DNA of 64,000 bases from Doryteuthis pealeii (taxonomy: Eukaryota; Mollusca; Cephalopoda; Myopsida; Loliginidae), in NCBI GenBank assembly GCA_023376005.1, contig CM042138.1, positions 99,357,491-99,421,490 on the forward strand. Reading direction: 5' to 3'. Each line of letters begins with the position of its first letter. The stretch's first letter is position 1. Below, piece after piece: positions 54,985 to 64,000 of the stretch. A program made the translations under genes and the position numbers. A model generated the notes under the pieces. It had not been told where the DNA came from. It saw only the letters and a program-made list of their open reading frames with translations, and searched no databases.

Positions 54985-55166
54985 TTTTCACACTTGCCGT
55001 AGCCGGTGATTCGCTGGAGGCTGAGTGACAGCAAGTCTCCTAACGACTCCAGGACTCTTCTGAGTATTCTAGCCGATCTGTAGTTTGGATGGTCTCGATT
55101 TTTCCTCTGTTTTCCAATTCACTCTAAGTCTTTTCCAAAACGTTGGGGACCGTTCCAAGAGCACCG
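54985..55166 (-). pseudogene. 5'-truncated LINE C-terminus, copy A
   Basis: The minus strand begins at the GALGTVP-like segment (TCTTGGAACGGTCCCCAACG) and runs through the RLEYSEESW and ETCCHSASSE-like end. It aligns with 55210-55430, so it is a second, shorter copy in the same orientation. Confidence 0.75.

Positions 55167-55209
<43 letters not shown>
55167..55209. repeat. (ATT)n tract between two LINE copies
   Basis: It is (AAT)n on the coding strand of the LINE at 55210-56030, directly after its 3' end; AAT-type tails are common in such LINEs. Confidence 0.85.
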
Positions 55210-56030
55210 TTCATTTTCATTTTCACTTTCACTCCTTTTGAGTTTTTCACATCAGCGTTAGCTGATGGTATTTCACTGGAGGCTGAGTGACAACAAGTCT
55301 CCTCAGGTCTCCAGGACTCTTCTGAGTATTCTAGCCGATTGCAGCAGTGCAGTAGTCTCGATGGTCTCAATTCTTCCTCTGATTTCCAGATCCTCCAGTC
55401 TTTTACTAAGTTTATTGGGACCGTTCCAAGTGCACCAACTACAATTGGTATCACTTTCACTCTCATATTCCACAGCTTTTTCAATTCTCTGGCAAGATCC
55501 AGGTATTTATCCATCTTTTCATTTTCCTTCAGCTTCACTCTGTGATCTGTTGGAACCGCAAAGTCCACCAGTTGACACGTTCTCTTTTTTTTTTTTTTTT
55601 TATTTATTTATTTTTTTTATGAACACTAGGTTTGGTTTCCTGGCTGGAATAAGGTGACCCGTCTTTATCTCAAAGTCCCAGAAAATTTTATGCGTTTCAT
55701 TCTCAAGAACAGATTCAGGGTTATGCATATATTTTGTTGTTTGGTCAAAATTTAATTTGTTACATAATTCCCAGTGGATCACCTTCCCAACCCAGTCGTG
55801 CCTAGCTTTGTATTCCCGTTGTGCTAGTTTGCTACATTCACTTAATACATGGTTTACAGTCTCATCTCCGTCACCGCACAGTCTACATTTACTGTTTGTT
55901 GCGTCTTATCAATTTTTACTTTCATATCATTTGTTCTTATGGCATAATTTTGTGCAGCAATTATTAGCGATTCAGTTTCTTTCTTGAGGTTTCCTCCTCT
56001 TAACCATGTCCAAGTCATTTTATGTGCAAC
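55210..56030 (-). pseudogene. LINE C-terminal region, copy B
   Basis: The minus strand reads, from 56030 down, W-LRxGNLKKETESLIIAAQNYAIR-like, then a C-x2-C...H-x3-C zinc region, VLEN-x-KIFWDFEIKTGHLIPAR, VDFAVPTDHRVKLKENEKMD, KYLDLARELKKLWNMRVKVI, PIVVGALGTVPINLVK and TCCHSASSE. The AVPxDxRVKxKExEKxDKYxDL, ELKKxWNMxVxVIPVVxGALG pattern marks a common invertebrate non-LTR retrotransposon. Frameshifts and a poly-T insertion at about 55590-55618 break it. The last 450 bases are open through the (AAT)n tail. Confidence 0.8.
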
Positions 56031-56032
56031 AT

Positions 56033-56087
56033 ATTATTATTATTATTATTATTATTACTACTACTACTACTACTACTACTACTACAG
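56033..56087. repeat. (ATT)n(ACT)n microsatellite
   Basis: It flanks the 5' side of LINE copy B and may be the tail of an earlier insertion. Confidence 0.85.
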
Positions 56088-56218
56088 TTGTTGTTTGGCA
56101 TTATAAATGTGCCAGTTGATTTTTTTTTATAAATTCAAATTTCTAAAGCAAATAACTTCGTTTCTAATGCTAATAAATATAAAATATTCATTTCTATACC
56201 AATTTTTATCCAATTATA

Positions 56219-56221
56219 TAC

Positions 56222-56287
<66 letters not shown>

Positions 56288-57946
56288 GTATTTATATGTG
56301 TGTGTGTGTGTGTATTTATATGTGTGTGTGTGTGTGTATTATATGTGTGTGTGTGTGTGTATTTATATATGTGTGTGTGTGTATTTATATATGTGTGTGT
56401 GTGTATTTATATATGTATGTGTGTGTATTTATATATGTGTGTGTGTGTGTATTTATATATATATGTCTTATATGTGTGTGTGTGTGTATTTATATATGTC
56501 TTATGTGTGTGTGTGTATTTATATATAGGTCTTATATATATGTGTGTGCGTGTATTTATATATAGGACTTATATATATGTGTGTGTGTGTATTTATATAT
56601 AGGTCCTATATATATGTGTATGTGTGTATTTGTATATAGGTCCTATATATATGTGTGTGTGTGTGTTTGTATATAGGTCCTATATATGTGTGTGTGTGTT
56701 TGTATATAGGTCCTATATATATGTGTGTGTGTGTGTTTGTATATAGGTCCTATATATATATGTGTGTGTGTGTATTTATATATAGGTCCTATATATATGT
56801 GTGTGTGTGTGTATTATATATAGGTCCTATATATGTGTGTGTGTGTGTATTTATATATATGTCTTATATTTATGTGTGTGTGTGTATTTATATATATGTC
56901 TTATATATATGTGTGTGTGTGTGTATTTATATATATCTTATATATATGTGTGTGTGTATTTATATATATGTCTTATATATGTGTGTGTGTGTGTATTTAT
57001 ATATATGTCTTATATATGTGTGTGTGTGTGTATTATATATATGTCTTATATATGTGTGTGTGTGTGTGTATTTATATATATTGTCTTATATATGTGTGTG
57101 TGTGTGTGTATTTATATACATATGTCTTATATATTTATGTGTGTGTGTGTGTGTATTTATATATATATGTCTTATATATATATGTGTGTGTGTGTGTATT
57201 TATATATATATGTCTTATATATATATGTGTGTGTGTGTGTGTATTTATATATATATATGTCTTATATATATATGTGTGTGTGTGTATTTATATATATATG
57301 TCTTATATATGTGTGTGTGTGTGTGTATTTATATATATGTCATATATATGTGTGTGTGTGTGTATATATGTGTGTGTGTATTTATATATGTCATATATAT
57401 ATGTGTGTGTGTATTTATATATATGTCATATATATGTGTGTATTTATATATATGTCTTTATATATATGTGCGTGTCTGTGTGATTTATATATATGTCTTA
57501 TATATATATGTGCGTGTCTGTGTGTATTTATATATATGTCTTATATATATATGTGCGTGTGTGTGTGTATTATATATATGTCTTATATATATATGTGCGT
57601 GTGTGTGTGTATTTATATATATGTCTTATATATATGTGTGTGTGTGTGTGTATTTATATATGTCTTATATATATATGTGCGTGTGTGTGTGTGTATTTAT
57701 ATATATGTCTTATATATATATATATATGTGCGTGTGTGTGTGTGTGTATTTATATATATGTCTTATATATGTGTGTGTGTGTGTGTATTTATATATATAT
57801 ATGTCTTATATATGTGTGTATGTATGTATATATCTGTGTGTGTATTTATATATATATGTCTTATATATATGTGTGTGTGTATGTATGTATATATCTCTGT
57901 GTGTGTATTTATATATATGGCATATATGTCATATATGTGTGTATGC

Positions 57947-57992
<46 letters not shown>
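56219..57992. repeat. 1.77 kb TA/TG compound minisatellite
   Basis: A unit of about 40-55 bp, roughly TATTTATATATATGTCTTAT then ATATATGTGTGTGTGTG, repeats some 35-40 times between pure TA ends (56219-56276 and 57949-57992). It has distinct zones (see findings). All three plus frames stay open for hundreds of codons as Tyr/Ile/Cys/Val repeats because the unit holds no plus-strand stop codon; it is not a gene. Confidence 0.95.
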
Positions 57993-57996
<4 letters not shown>

Positions 57997-58084
57997 GTCA
58001 CGCGTCTGTTTTGGTAGGTACGTGTCGACTTATAACTCAGAAAACAGAGGTCATTGAACATTGAAATAGCACATACATTTTAAT

Positions 58085-58800
58085 ATGTTTGTGATAAGGT
58101 AAACTATGAAATTTAGTTTTTGATTTTTACTGATTAAATGATATAATTGGATAACTAAAAATCAGTTGATTTGTGGAACTGTTCATAGTTCTTCAGCATG
58201 TGCAAATAAATACAAAATACTAATAAGGACACACTTTTAATTCTTAGCTTCTCTGTAAAAACGAATAATTTTTTATCACTAACTCCACAAGCAATTAAGA
58301 ACTGAATTTTAAAAAATTGTCAAATAAGGACTTTTTTCTTAGAACAAAATATATTAATTTTTGATCAGTGTAACTCAAAAACGTTTTATTAGGAAGAAAT
58401 AAACTAATAATTGAATAAACGAATAATTTTTATTTCAATTAAAACGCGATATTTTCCCACTACAAACGACTTTTTATTGTTATACTTTTAGGAGTAAAAA
58501 AGAATAAATTAAACGAATGCGTTTTTTTATCACTGTAAGTCAAGAAATTAAGAACTGAATCTAAACTTTTGCCATGTGTTCAATTTTTTTTTTAAATTAT
58601 GTTTTAAAACACTCATGAGTTTGGTCTTATATTTTTACAAATAATATTTTAAATGTAAAAAAAAAAAAAAGAAGAAAAGAAACAATTAATAAAATAAACG
58701 AACATTTTAATACGCGAATTCTTAGCGATTTCTTTTTTAATTTGATAAGAAATTTGGTAAATTATTTTCCAATTATTCATTCTCATAATCCTTTCTGCTT
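58085..58800. repeat. Left copy of a local direct duplication
   Basis: GAAATTTAGTTTTTGATTTT, TTTGTGGAACTGTTCA and CGCGAATTCTTAGCGATTTC recur in order at 60205-60640. It also holds two internal ACGAATxxxTTTTTATCACT...AATTAAGAACTGAAT units (58263 and 58515). Confidence 0.75.
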
Positions 58801-58956
58801 ATTTTAATTGTCACGTCTTGCTGTTCCTAAAATTATTTTAGTCCGATCATAGACCGAGTATTGCTAAATTGTCTAAAATACAAATAAAACCGACATCTCA
58901 CTTTTTTTTAGATATATTTACCAAAATTACATTGAAATATCTTGAAATGCTATTGA

Positions 58957-59300
58957 TTAAATCTATTTAAAGAGATCACCACTGGCTTCAACCAAAAACT
59001 CTTGATGACTTTGGAATCTTTTACCAGCTTTTTAGACAGTCTCCTTATTTAAATTGGTAAATGATGCCGTTATCCGGGCCTTTATTTCATCTTTGGTGAT
59101 GCGCGGAGTTTTGTAGGCATCTCGCTCGATCGCGCACCACACATAATAATCAAGGGGGTTGCAATCCGGAGGAGCCAGGCGGCTAGATGTAACAGAATTT
59201 CCAGAAAATTCTTCCAAGTCTTGTTCGGAATTTGTCTCAGGTCTCCACTCGCCGCTTCGAGCCGCCATGCTTATGAGTGACAGCTGTTTATATAGCAAAC
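58957..59300 (-). pseudogene. mariner-type transposase C-terminus, internally deleted
   Basis: The minus strand reads PPDCNPLDYYVWCAIERDAY, KTPRITKDEIKARITASFTN, LNKETV, stop, KAGKRFQSHQEFLVEASGDL, FK, stop. PDxNPLDYxVW is the third catalytic aspartate block of mariner transposases (D34D type) and KACxRFxSRLExVIEAxGD is their normal end; here it has an in-frame stop and a Cys-to-Gly change. Upstream, MAARSGEWRPETNSEQDLEE is joined directly, so the first two catalytic blocks are deleted. Confidence 0.75.
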
Positions 59301-59339
59301 AGCACGTGTCAACGTGTTTTGTACGCGTGGTTCGACGAT

Positions 59340-59525
59340 CGTGCGCCTGTATGTGTTGGGAGGATTTCCGGACACCACCGTGGCCATTCGTGAATGCTTT
59401 GACTTCGGTAAGTGAGCACTCCCCGGATCCCACCTGTATGATCCGAAGATCTAGCTTACCTAGGTCGAAGCGTCCATGAGTTGCCGCAACGGTGGCCGGA
59501 AATCCTCCTCAACACATACAGGCGG
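59340..59525. repeat. Inverted duplication of about 45 bp
   Basis: CCTGTATGTGTTGGGAGGAT then TTCCGG at 59346 faces CCGGAAATCCTCCTCAACAC then ATACAGG at about 59492. ACCACCGTGGCC and CAACGGTGGCCGG extend the arms. The loop is about 100 bases. Confidence 0.8.
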
Positions 59526-59990
59526 TAGTGTCTCCGTTGATGATCGTCACACGCAAATACCACTTTGTCCATGATCGGCAAACGTCTTTGCTGGCTATTG
59601 ATTGAGAACAACTGGAGTCAACGAGCCCCATACTCAGCATCCTGTTTATTTGGATTGTGATTACAGATAGTAACGAGCTCTTAGGTATCATAGGGAAAGG
59701 ACTGGCACCATCGTCTATTCCTCTGTCTCGTTTCCTGAACAGGTCCGTGCCAGGTGACCTACTTTGTGGCAACGGAAACGGCACATCTCCCATCGTGGTC
59801 ATCACGCACTTATCCTGCCCTTCTTTCGCCGTCTCTGTAAGCTCTGACAATGTGAGAGGTCCATTGTAGTTTTTCGAGTTATCTGATTTGAAGTCCGGGT
59901 TCTGTTTTTCTGTATTATGTTTGTGTTTGAGGAATTGTTTGTTGGTGGATAAGCAATCTGGTGAGAATTTCTCAGCCGGTGTGTCTGCAA
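59480..59990 (-). pseudogene. Retroelement Gag/protease-like remnant
   Basis: The minus frame has YNGPLTLSELTETAKEGQDK and later IQINRMLSMGLVDSSCSQSI, then SKDVCRSWTKWYLRVTIING. The last part resembles a retropepsin flap-to-active-site region with LVDTGCSxSIV, but the catalytic DTG is DSS, so it would be inactive. A stop follows ACMC. A Gag zinc knuckle was not found. It could belong to an LTR retrotransposon; the assignment is tentative. Confidence 0.45.
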
Positions 59991-60004
59991 TATCTTTTAT
60001 GTTG

Positions 60005-60174
60005 GTAAGTCGTCGGGGGGTGGCCTAAAGGAGACTTTTTCATTAACGCTAGACCAAGGAGATTGTTTGGGCGTCTGAGGCGGCACGCCACACCTAAAAC
60101 AATCTCTTCGCTGAATCCACGAGGGCCGCTATCGTACCAGGAACATCGTGGTTCCTTCTCCGACGCTCTACTAC
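60005..60174 (-). mobile_element. SINE-K copy, deleted
   Basis: AAGTCGTCGGGGGGTGGCCT, ACGCTAGACCAAGGAGATTG and GGGCCGCTATCGTACCAGGA. About 80 bp of body are missing. Confidence 0.8.
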
Positions 60175-60195
60175 GTAGAAACGCGAAAGTAATAA

Positions 60196-60640
60196 TCTAT
60201 GATAGTTAAGTAGGAAATTTAGTTTTTGATTTTCACCGATTAAATGATTTAATTCAATAATTAAAAATCAATCTATTTGTGGAACTCTTCACAGTTTTTC
60301 ATAAGTACAAAAAGCGTGTGCACACATTGATTTCATTGGCGAAATTTGAATTTAATGTTCTTTCCAAAATTATTGTTTTGAAATTTAGTACTAATTGTAA
60401 AAAGAAATCTTAATTTTGAAACTAAAAAATAAAAAAAATGAAAAATAAAAAAATACGAAAATGTTTCAAACATTTTTGAAATAGTATTAAAATACTATTA
60501 ATATTTTAAATGTAAACGAAAAAGAAAAAAAAAACAAGTTTCTAAAATAAACGAATATTGTAATATGCGAATTCTTAGCGATTTTTTTAATTTGATAAGG
60601 AATTTGCAGAATTATTTTCCTCTTAACCATCTCTTACTCC
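60196..60640. repeat. Right copy of the local direct duplication
   Basis: It is homologous to 58085-58800 in the same order and orientation, with a shorter middle. Confidence 0.75.
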
Positions 60641-60691
60641 TCTCCCAAACTCTTTCTCTCTGATTCTTTGGTACTCCTAAAATGTTTCTGC

Positions 60692-60698
<7 letters not shown>

Positions 60699-60743
<45 letters not shown>
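60699..60743. repeat. (TA)n microsatellite
   Basis: About 22 units. Confidence 0.9.
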
Positions 60744-60746
<3 letters not shown>

Positions 60747-60862
60747 TGAAATTGATTAATGCGCAATGGGTTTGGATTAATTTTTATCAGTGAGTGCCAA
60801 AATTATTTGACGAGTGTGTAGACATAGCTCTGTGTGTGTCTGCGTGTGCGCGTATGTTGTGT

Positions 60863-60865
<3 letters not shown>

Positions 60866-60908
<43 letters not shown>
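60866..60908. repeat. (AAT)n tract
   Basis: Directly followed by the 48-base block shared with 3152-3198. Confidence 0.9.
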
Positions 60909-60909
<1 letters not shown>

Positions 60910-61020
60910 TAGCAGGATCTGTGGATATACCACAGTATGATAATTTAATCATTACATCGTTTGATGTGTTCAATTAAGAGCAAATAGTTCAGTATGTAAA
61001 AAGTGTAATAGTCTTGATTT

Positions 61021-61023
<3 letters not shown>

Positions 61024-61084
<61 letters not shown>
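61024..61084. repeat. (CT)n microsatellite
   Basis: About 30 uninterrupted CT units, then CACACACA. Confidence 0.95.
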
Positions 61085-61089
<5 letters not shown>

Positions 61090-61092
<3 letters not shown>

Positions 61093-61797
61093 TTTTCCTT
61101 TCCTTCTTTTCATCTTTTCAATGTTCGATTGAAACAGATTAGCGTTATGCTTCAGCACACTCACCATCTCTGTCTATCATTTCTCTACTTTCTTTCTTTT
61201 TTTCTTTCTTATTATATTCATTCTGTGTTTCATGTGTTTCTTTCTTTATTATAAAAACGAATTGGTCTATAATTTAGCTGAGGGGACGACACTCATAAGA
61301 AATAAGTGTTCGGCGGATAGGCAACAACTGATAATCAGGATTTAGATTTTTGTATTTCATCTTGGATGATTTGAACGATTTTATTTTTAACCAGAGGGTG
61401 TTGCAAGATGATAACGGTCGGAAGATTAAGGAACAATAGTATTAATATATAGATAATAGGTTTGTTAACTAAATGGAATAATCTTCTTTTTGTTACAATT
61501 ATACAAGACTCAAACAGTTGTTATTTATTCAGCTTTATGCTTAGATGTGGCACACATACCTCAGGTGTATTACAGTACCTACTGTTGCTTAACAGGTCAC
61601 CTGTTAAGTATTGAATTGAACAGGCTTTTTGCTGTTTGATCTTGGTGATGTAACAGAACCGGTGATTCCATGATTTAATCTTAAGTGAAGACTCAAATGA
61701 TTTTTGTAATGCCAGTGAATATGATGAAATTATCTGTTTTTGTTTTTGTTTTAGAAAGAAAAGGAACTATCTTTCTAAAGAAGTTAATTACAAACAA
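61090..61797. other. Unannotated stretch
   Basis: No gene. TACAGTACCTACTGTTGCTT and CAGGTCACCTGTTAA form small palindromes at about 61570-61610. Confidence 0.4.
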
Positions 61798-62060
61798 GGG
61801 CCGGGTTAGCTCAGTCGGTAGAGCGTTCGTCTTGAAACCACAAGGTTCCTGGTTCGAAACCAGCTCTTGCCAACTCAGCGTATGAGTAGCACAGGGATCT
61901 GTCCGGTAAAGTAAGGTGTTGATAGTAGGTGTGGCACTCCACCTCAGACGCAAAAAACATCTCATAGGTCTAGCGCTAGTGAAAAGAAGATAGACTCCCT
62001 CGCTGATTGGCTGATACCGACTATAGGCCACCCCGACGACTTTACTTACTTTACTTACTT
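61798..62060 (+). mobile_element. SINE-K, best-preserved copy
   Basis: The head GCCGGGTTAGCTCAGTCGGT then AGAGCG matches the start of lysine tRNA closely (perfect A box TAGCTCAGTCGG), CTT lies where the anticodon would be, and GGTTCGAAACC is a good B box. The 3' half of a tRNA does not pair with the 5' acceptor arm, so it is a SINE head and not a tRNA gene. The tail is a few TTTACTTAC units. Confidence 0.9.
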
Positions 62061-62360
62061 ATTTATTGTTTAAAGAACACATTCTTCATTTTATATATAT
62101 TATATTGGAGAAAGGAAAATAAAATGCTTCATTACTCATAAGAGCTATGTTTATTTATCATGAAATACTAGAAATACTATACAATTGAAAAGCATTTATT
62201 ACCACTGGTTTCAAAGCAATGTATTAGCTGCTCAATTTCAAGATCAATCCTTTTAGATATCTTCACTTGATATTCAAAGTGATTTGTCCTGAGGATAAGC
62301 AGTTAATGCACTGCTTTGATACCAATGGTAACAAATGCTTTTTTTTCTCTAGTATTTCAT

Positions 62361-62612
62361 TGATTTAGCTCAGTCAGGAGAGCATCCACATAGAAACTGC
62401 AAGGTTCCAGGTTTGATACTGGCCCTTGCCAACTCAGCGCGTGAATAGTACAGCTTAGATCGGTGTAATCAAATGGGTAGCTGATTGTAGATGTGGCCCT
62501 CCACCTCAGATGCAAAAACAACAATTTCCCTGGTCTAGCGCTAGTGAAAAGGGGATAGACTCCCTTGCAGTCCGGCTGATACTGACAATAGGTCATTACA
62601 TCAACTTTACTA
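62361..62612 (+). mobile_element. SINE-K copy
   Basis: TTTAGCTCAGTCAGGAGAGC, GGTTTGATACTGGCCCTTGC and TCTAGCGCTAGTGAAAAGGG. Confidence 0.85.
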
Positions 62613-62615
62613 CAT

Positions 62616-62668
62616 AGGTTCCAGGTTCGATACTGGCCCTTGCCAACTCAGTTTATGTGTAGCACAGG
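62616..62668 (+). mobile_element. SINE-K B-box fragment
   Basis: TTCCAGGTTCGATACTGGCC and GCCAACTCAGTTTATGTGTA, running into TA/TG repeats. Confidence 0.75.
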
Positions 62669-63128
62669 TATGTATGTATATGTATATATATATGTGTGTA
62701 TATGTATGTATATTTACAAACATGTGTATATGCATGTATATAAGTATATGTATATGTATATTCATGTATATATTTGTATGTATATGTATATATGGGTATA
62801 TATTCATGTATATATTTGTATGTATATGTATATATATATATGTATATTCATGTATATTTTTGTATGTATATGTATATATGTATATGTATTTTCATGTATA
62901 TATTTGTATGTATATGTATATGTGTATATGTACATACATGTGTATATGCATGTATATATGTATATGTATATATATGTCTATGTATATATATGTGTGTATA
63001 TGTTTGTATATATGTGTATCTATGTCTATGTGTATGTTTGTATATATATGTATGCATATGTCTATGTGTATTTGTATATTTATATATGTGTATATGTATG
63101 TATGCATGTCTATGCATATTTGTATATA

Positions 63129-63178
<50 letters not shown>

Positions 63179-63274
63179 GTATGAATATATGTATGTGTGT
63201 GTGAGTATATATATATATCTATAATATATATATGTATATATATACATATAATATATATATATGTATATATATAC

Positions 63275-63333
<59 letters not shown>

Positions 63334-63335
63334 AT
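62669..63335. repeat. TA/TG/CATG minisatellite and TA arrays
   Basis: TTCATGTATATATTTGTATG then TATATGTATATAT repeats five to six times at a period of about 50 (62760-62940), then degenerates and ends in pure TA (63133-63174, 63275-63335). Long Tyr/Met/Cys/Ile frames are artefacts. Confidence 0.9.
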
Positions 63336-63880
63336 CAGTTCAATAATCATACTCTAATATAATTTTTACTCTGTTCAAAAGGAACTCAAAGAGAATTTTT
63401 ACTTATTTTCCACTAAATGTAGAACAATAAGAATTGCACAATTTGTCAACCTAATGCCAAGTTATCTTTTCATTAAGTTTCACTTATCTTTTCTAACAGA
63501 CAAGTATTTAATAAAATAAAAAGAAAAGAAGCACAACATTTTTAGGTCACTGTCAAATTATGATACAGGCAGCCATTTTCCTTTTTTTTTACAACATCTG
63601 TGCACTCTTTTACACATCCTTTATAGATGCATAAAAGATAATATTTCCTCACTCTTAACTGGTCATATGACTAGTGAAGCCCCTCTGTGTATTGGGAGGT
63701 TGAATATACATCTTAAAACCAAAATCTCATTACTGATAGGTAAATTAGTTTTATTCTTACACTGTAAATTTGTATGTAAATTCTTTTTCAGCATTTTATC
63801 AACTTTACTCCTAGAGGTTGTAACCCAACATATCATATCATTTTGCACTCCATGAACAAATTAAAAACATTCCAGGCCAA
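63336..63880. other. Unannotated stretch
   Basis: Short frames on both strands at 63663-63855 with no domain. Confidence 0.4.
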
Positions 63881-63884
63881 ATCC

Positions 63885-63940
63885 AGACCCCTTGAAATTT
63901 CAAATCCTACCCGTAGTGAATGGGTTGGGTAAATAATTTT
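63885..63940 (+). mobile_element. SINE-F 3' fragment
   Basis: AAATCCTACCCGTAGTGAAT and GGGTTGGGTAAATAA are the family end. Confidence 0.6.
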
Positions 63941-64000
63941 GTTGTTGTTGTTATCTGATCATTTAGAAATTAGATATATTTGTATATTATTTTCTCTGGT

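Noticed and set aside
56655..58064. A 469-codon open frame (and 397-, 216-, 174-codon frames beside it)
   Set aside because: It lies wholly in the TA/TG minisatellite. All three frames are open because the unit has no plus-strand stop, and the products are Tyr/Ile/Cys/Val repeats.
61798..61872. A functional lysine tRNA gene
   Set aside because: A and B boxes are good, but the acceptor and anticodon stems do not close and SINE-K body follows, so it is a SINE head.
62640..63224. A 194-codon open frame
   Set aside because: It runs from a SINE-K fragment into TA/TG repeats; compositional artefact.

Overview
This window looks like non-coding, repeat-saturated nuclear DNA from an invertebrate animal. 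It is AT-rich by eye and full of microsatellites. It holds several tRNA-derived SINE families, fragments of LINEs and DNA transposons, and one exon with a canonical GT splice donor. I see no operons, bacterial-type genes, rRNA, CRISPR or intact tRNA gene. Lysine-tRNA-like SINEs, RTE-type LINEs and very long TA/TG arrays would fit a mollusc such as a cephalopod, but that is a weak inference and other invertebrates are possible.

Coding content. The only host gene I can support is one first exon on the minus strand at 52332-52636. It encodes a signal peptide and the start of a secreted or lysosomal protein that resembles the N-terminus of phospholipase B-like proteins. It has a TATA-like box upstream and a GTAAGT donor at its end. 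The rest of the gene would lie at lower coordinates; I found no second exon, so the intron is probably long. All other recognisable protein-coding matter is dead transposon sequence: two kinds of LINE (3800-4030, 54985-56030 and an RTE type at 21225-21870, 35425-35620, 44905-45215), a LINE C-terminal zinc finger (6400-6716), pogo/Tigger (4060-4403), a hAT C-terminus (6768-7019), a mariner C-terminus (58957-59300) and a retropepsin-like remnant (59480-59990).

Repeat layout. 1-12 kb: GA-rich array, LINE/Tigger/hAT relics, two copies of a 312-325 bp hAT-like MITE (called MITE-D here), a tandem duplication at 9.8-10.0 kb and the first glutamine-tRNA-like SINE (SINE-Q). 12-24 kb: mosaic of SINE-Q, a short SINE (SINE-F), a 0.4-0.6 kb repeat called R-C, a Tigger-like MITE with TA target duplications, and an RTE fragment. 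24-38 kb: foldbacks, lysine-tRNA-like SINEs (SINE-K), and two copies of an 0.82-0.84 kb hAT MITE (MITE-T), each inserted in an older SINE-like repeat with an 8-bp target duplication. 38-52 kb: another SINE (SINE-P), a tandem SINE-F cluster, more MITE-D, and a 517-bp hAT MITE (MITE-Z) with a perfect 8-bp duplication. 52-64 kb: the exon, a pyrimidine-rich tandem repeat, tandem 5'-truncated LINEs, a 1.8 kb TA/TG minisatellite, the mariner/retroelement relics, SINE-K copies and a second TA/TG minisatellite.

Family names (SINE-K, -Q, -F, -P; R-C; G; H; J; MITE-D, -T, -Z) are labels made up here by comparing copies within the window; they are not database names. The most noteworthy signals are hammerhead-like folds associated with dispersed repeats, nested MITEs with intact duplications, a 3' tail shared by otherwise different repeat families, and the internally zoned TA/TG minisatellite.
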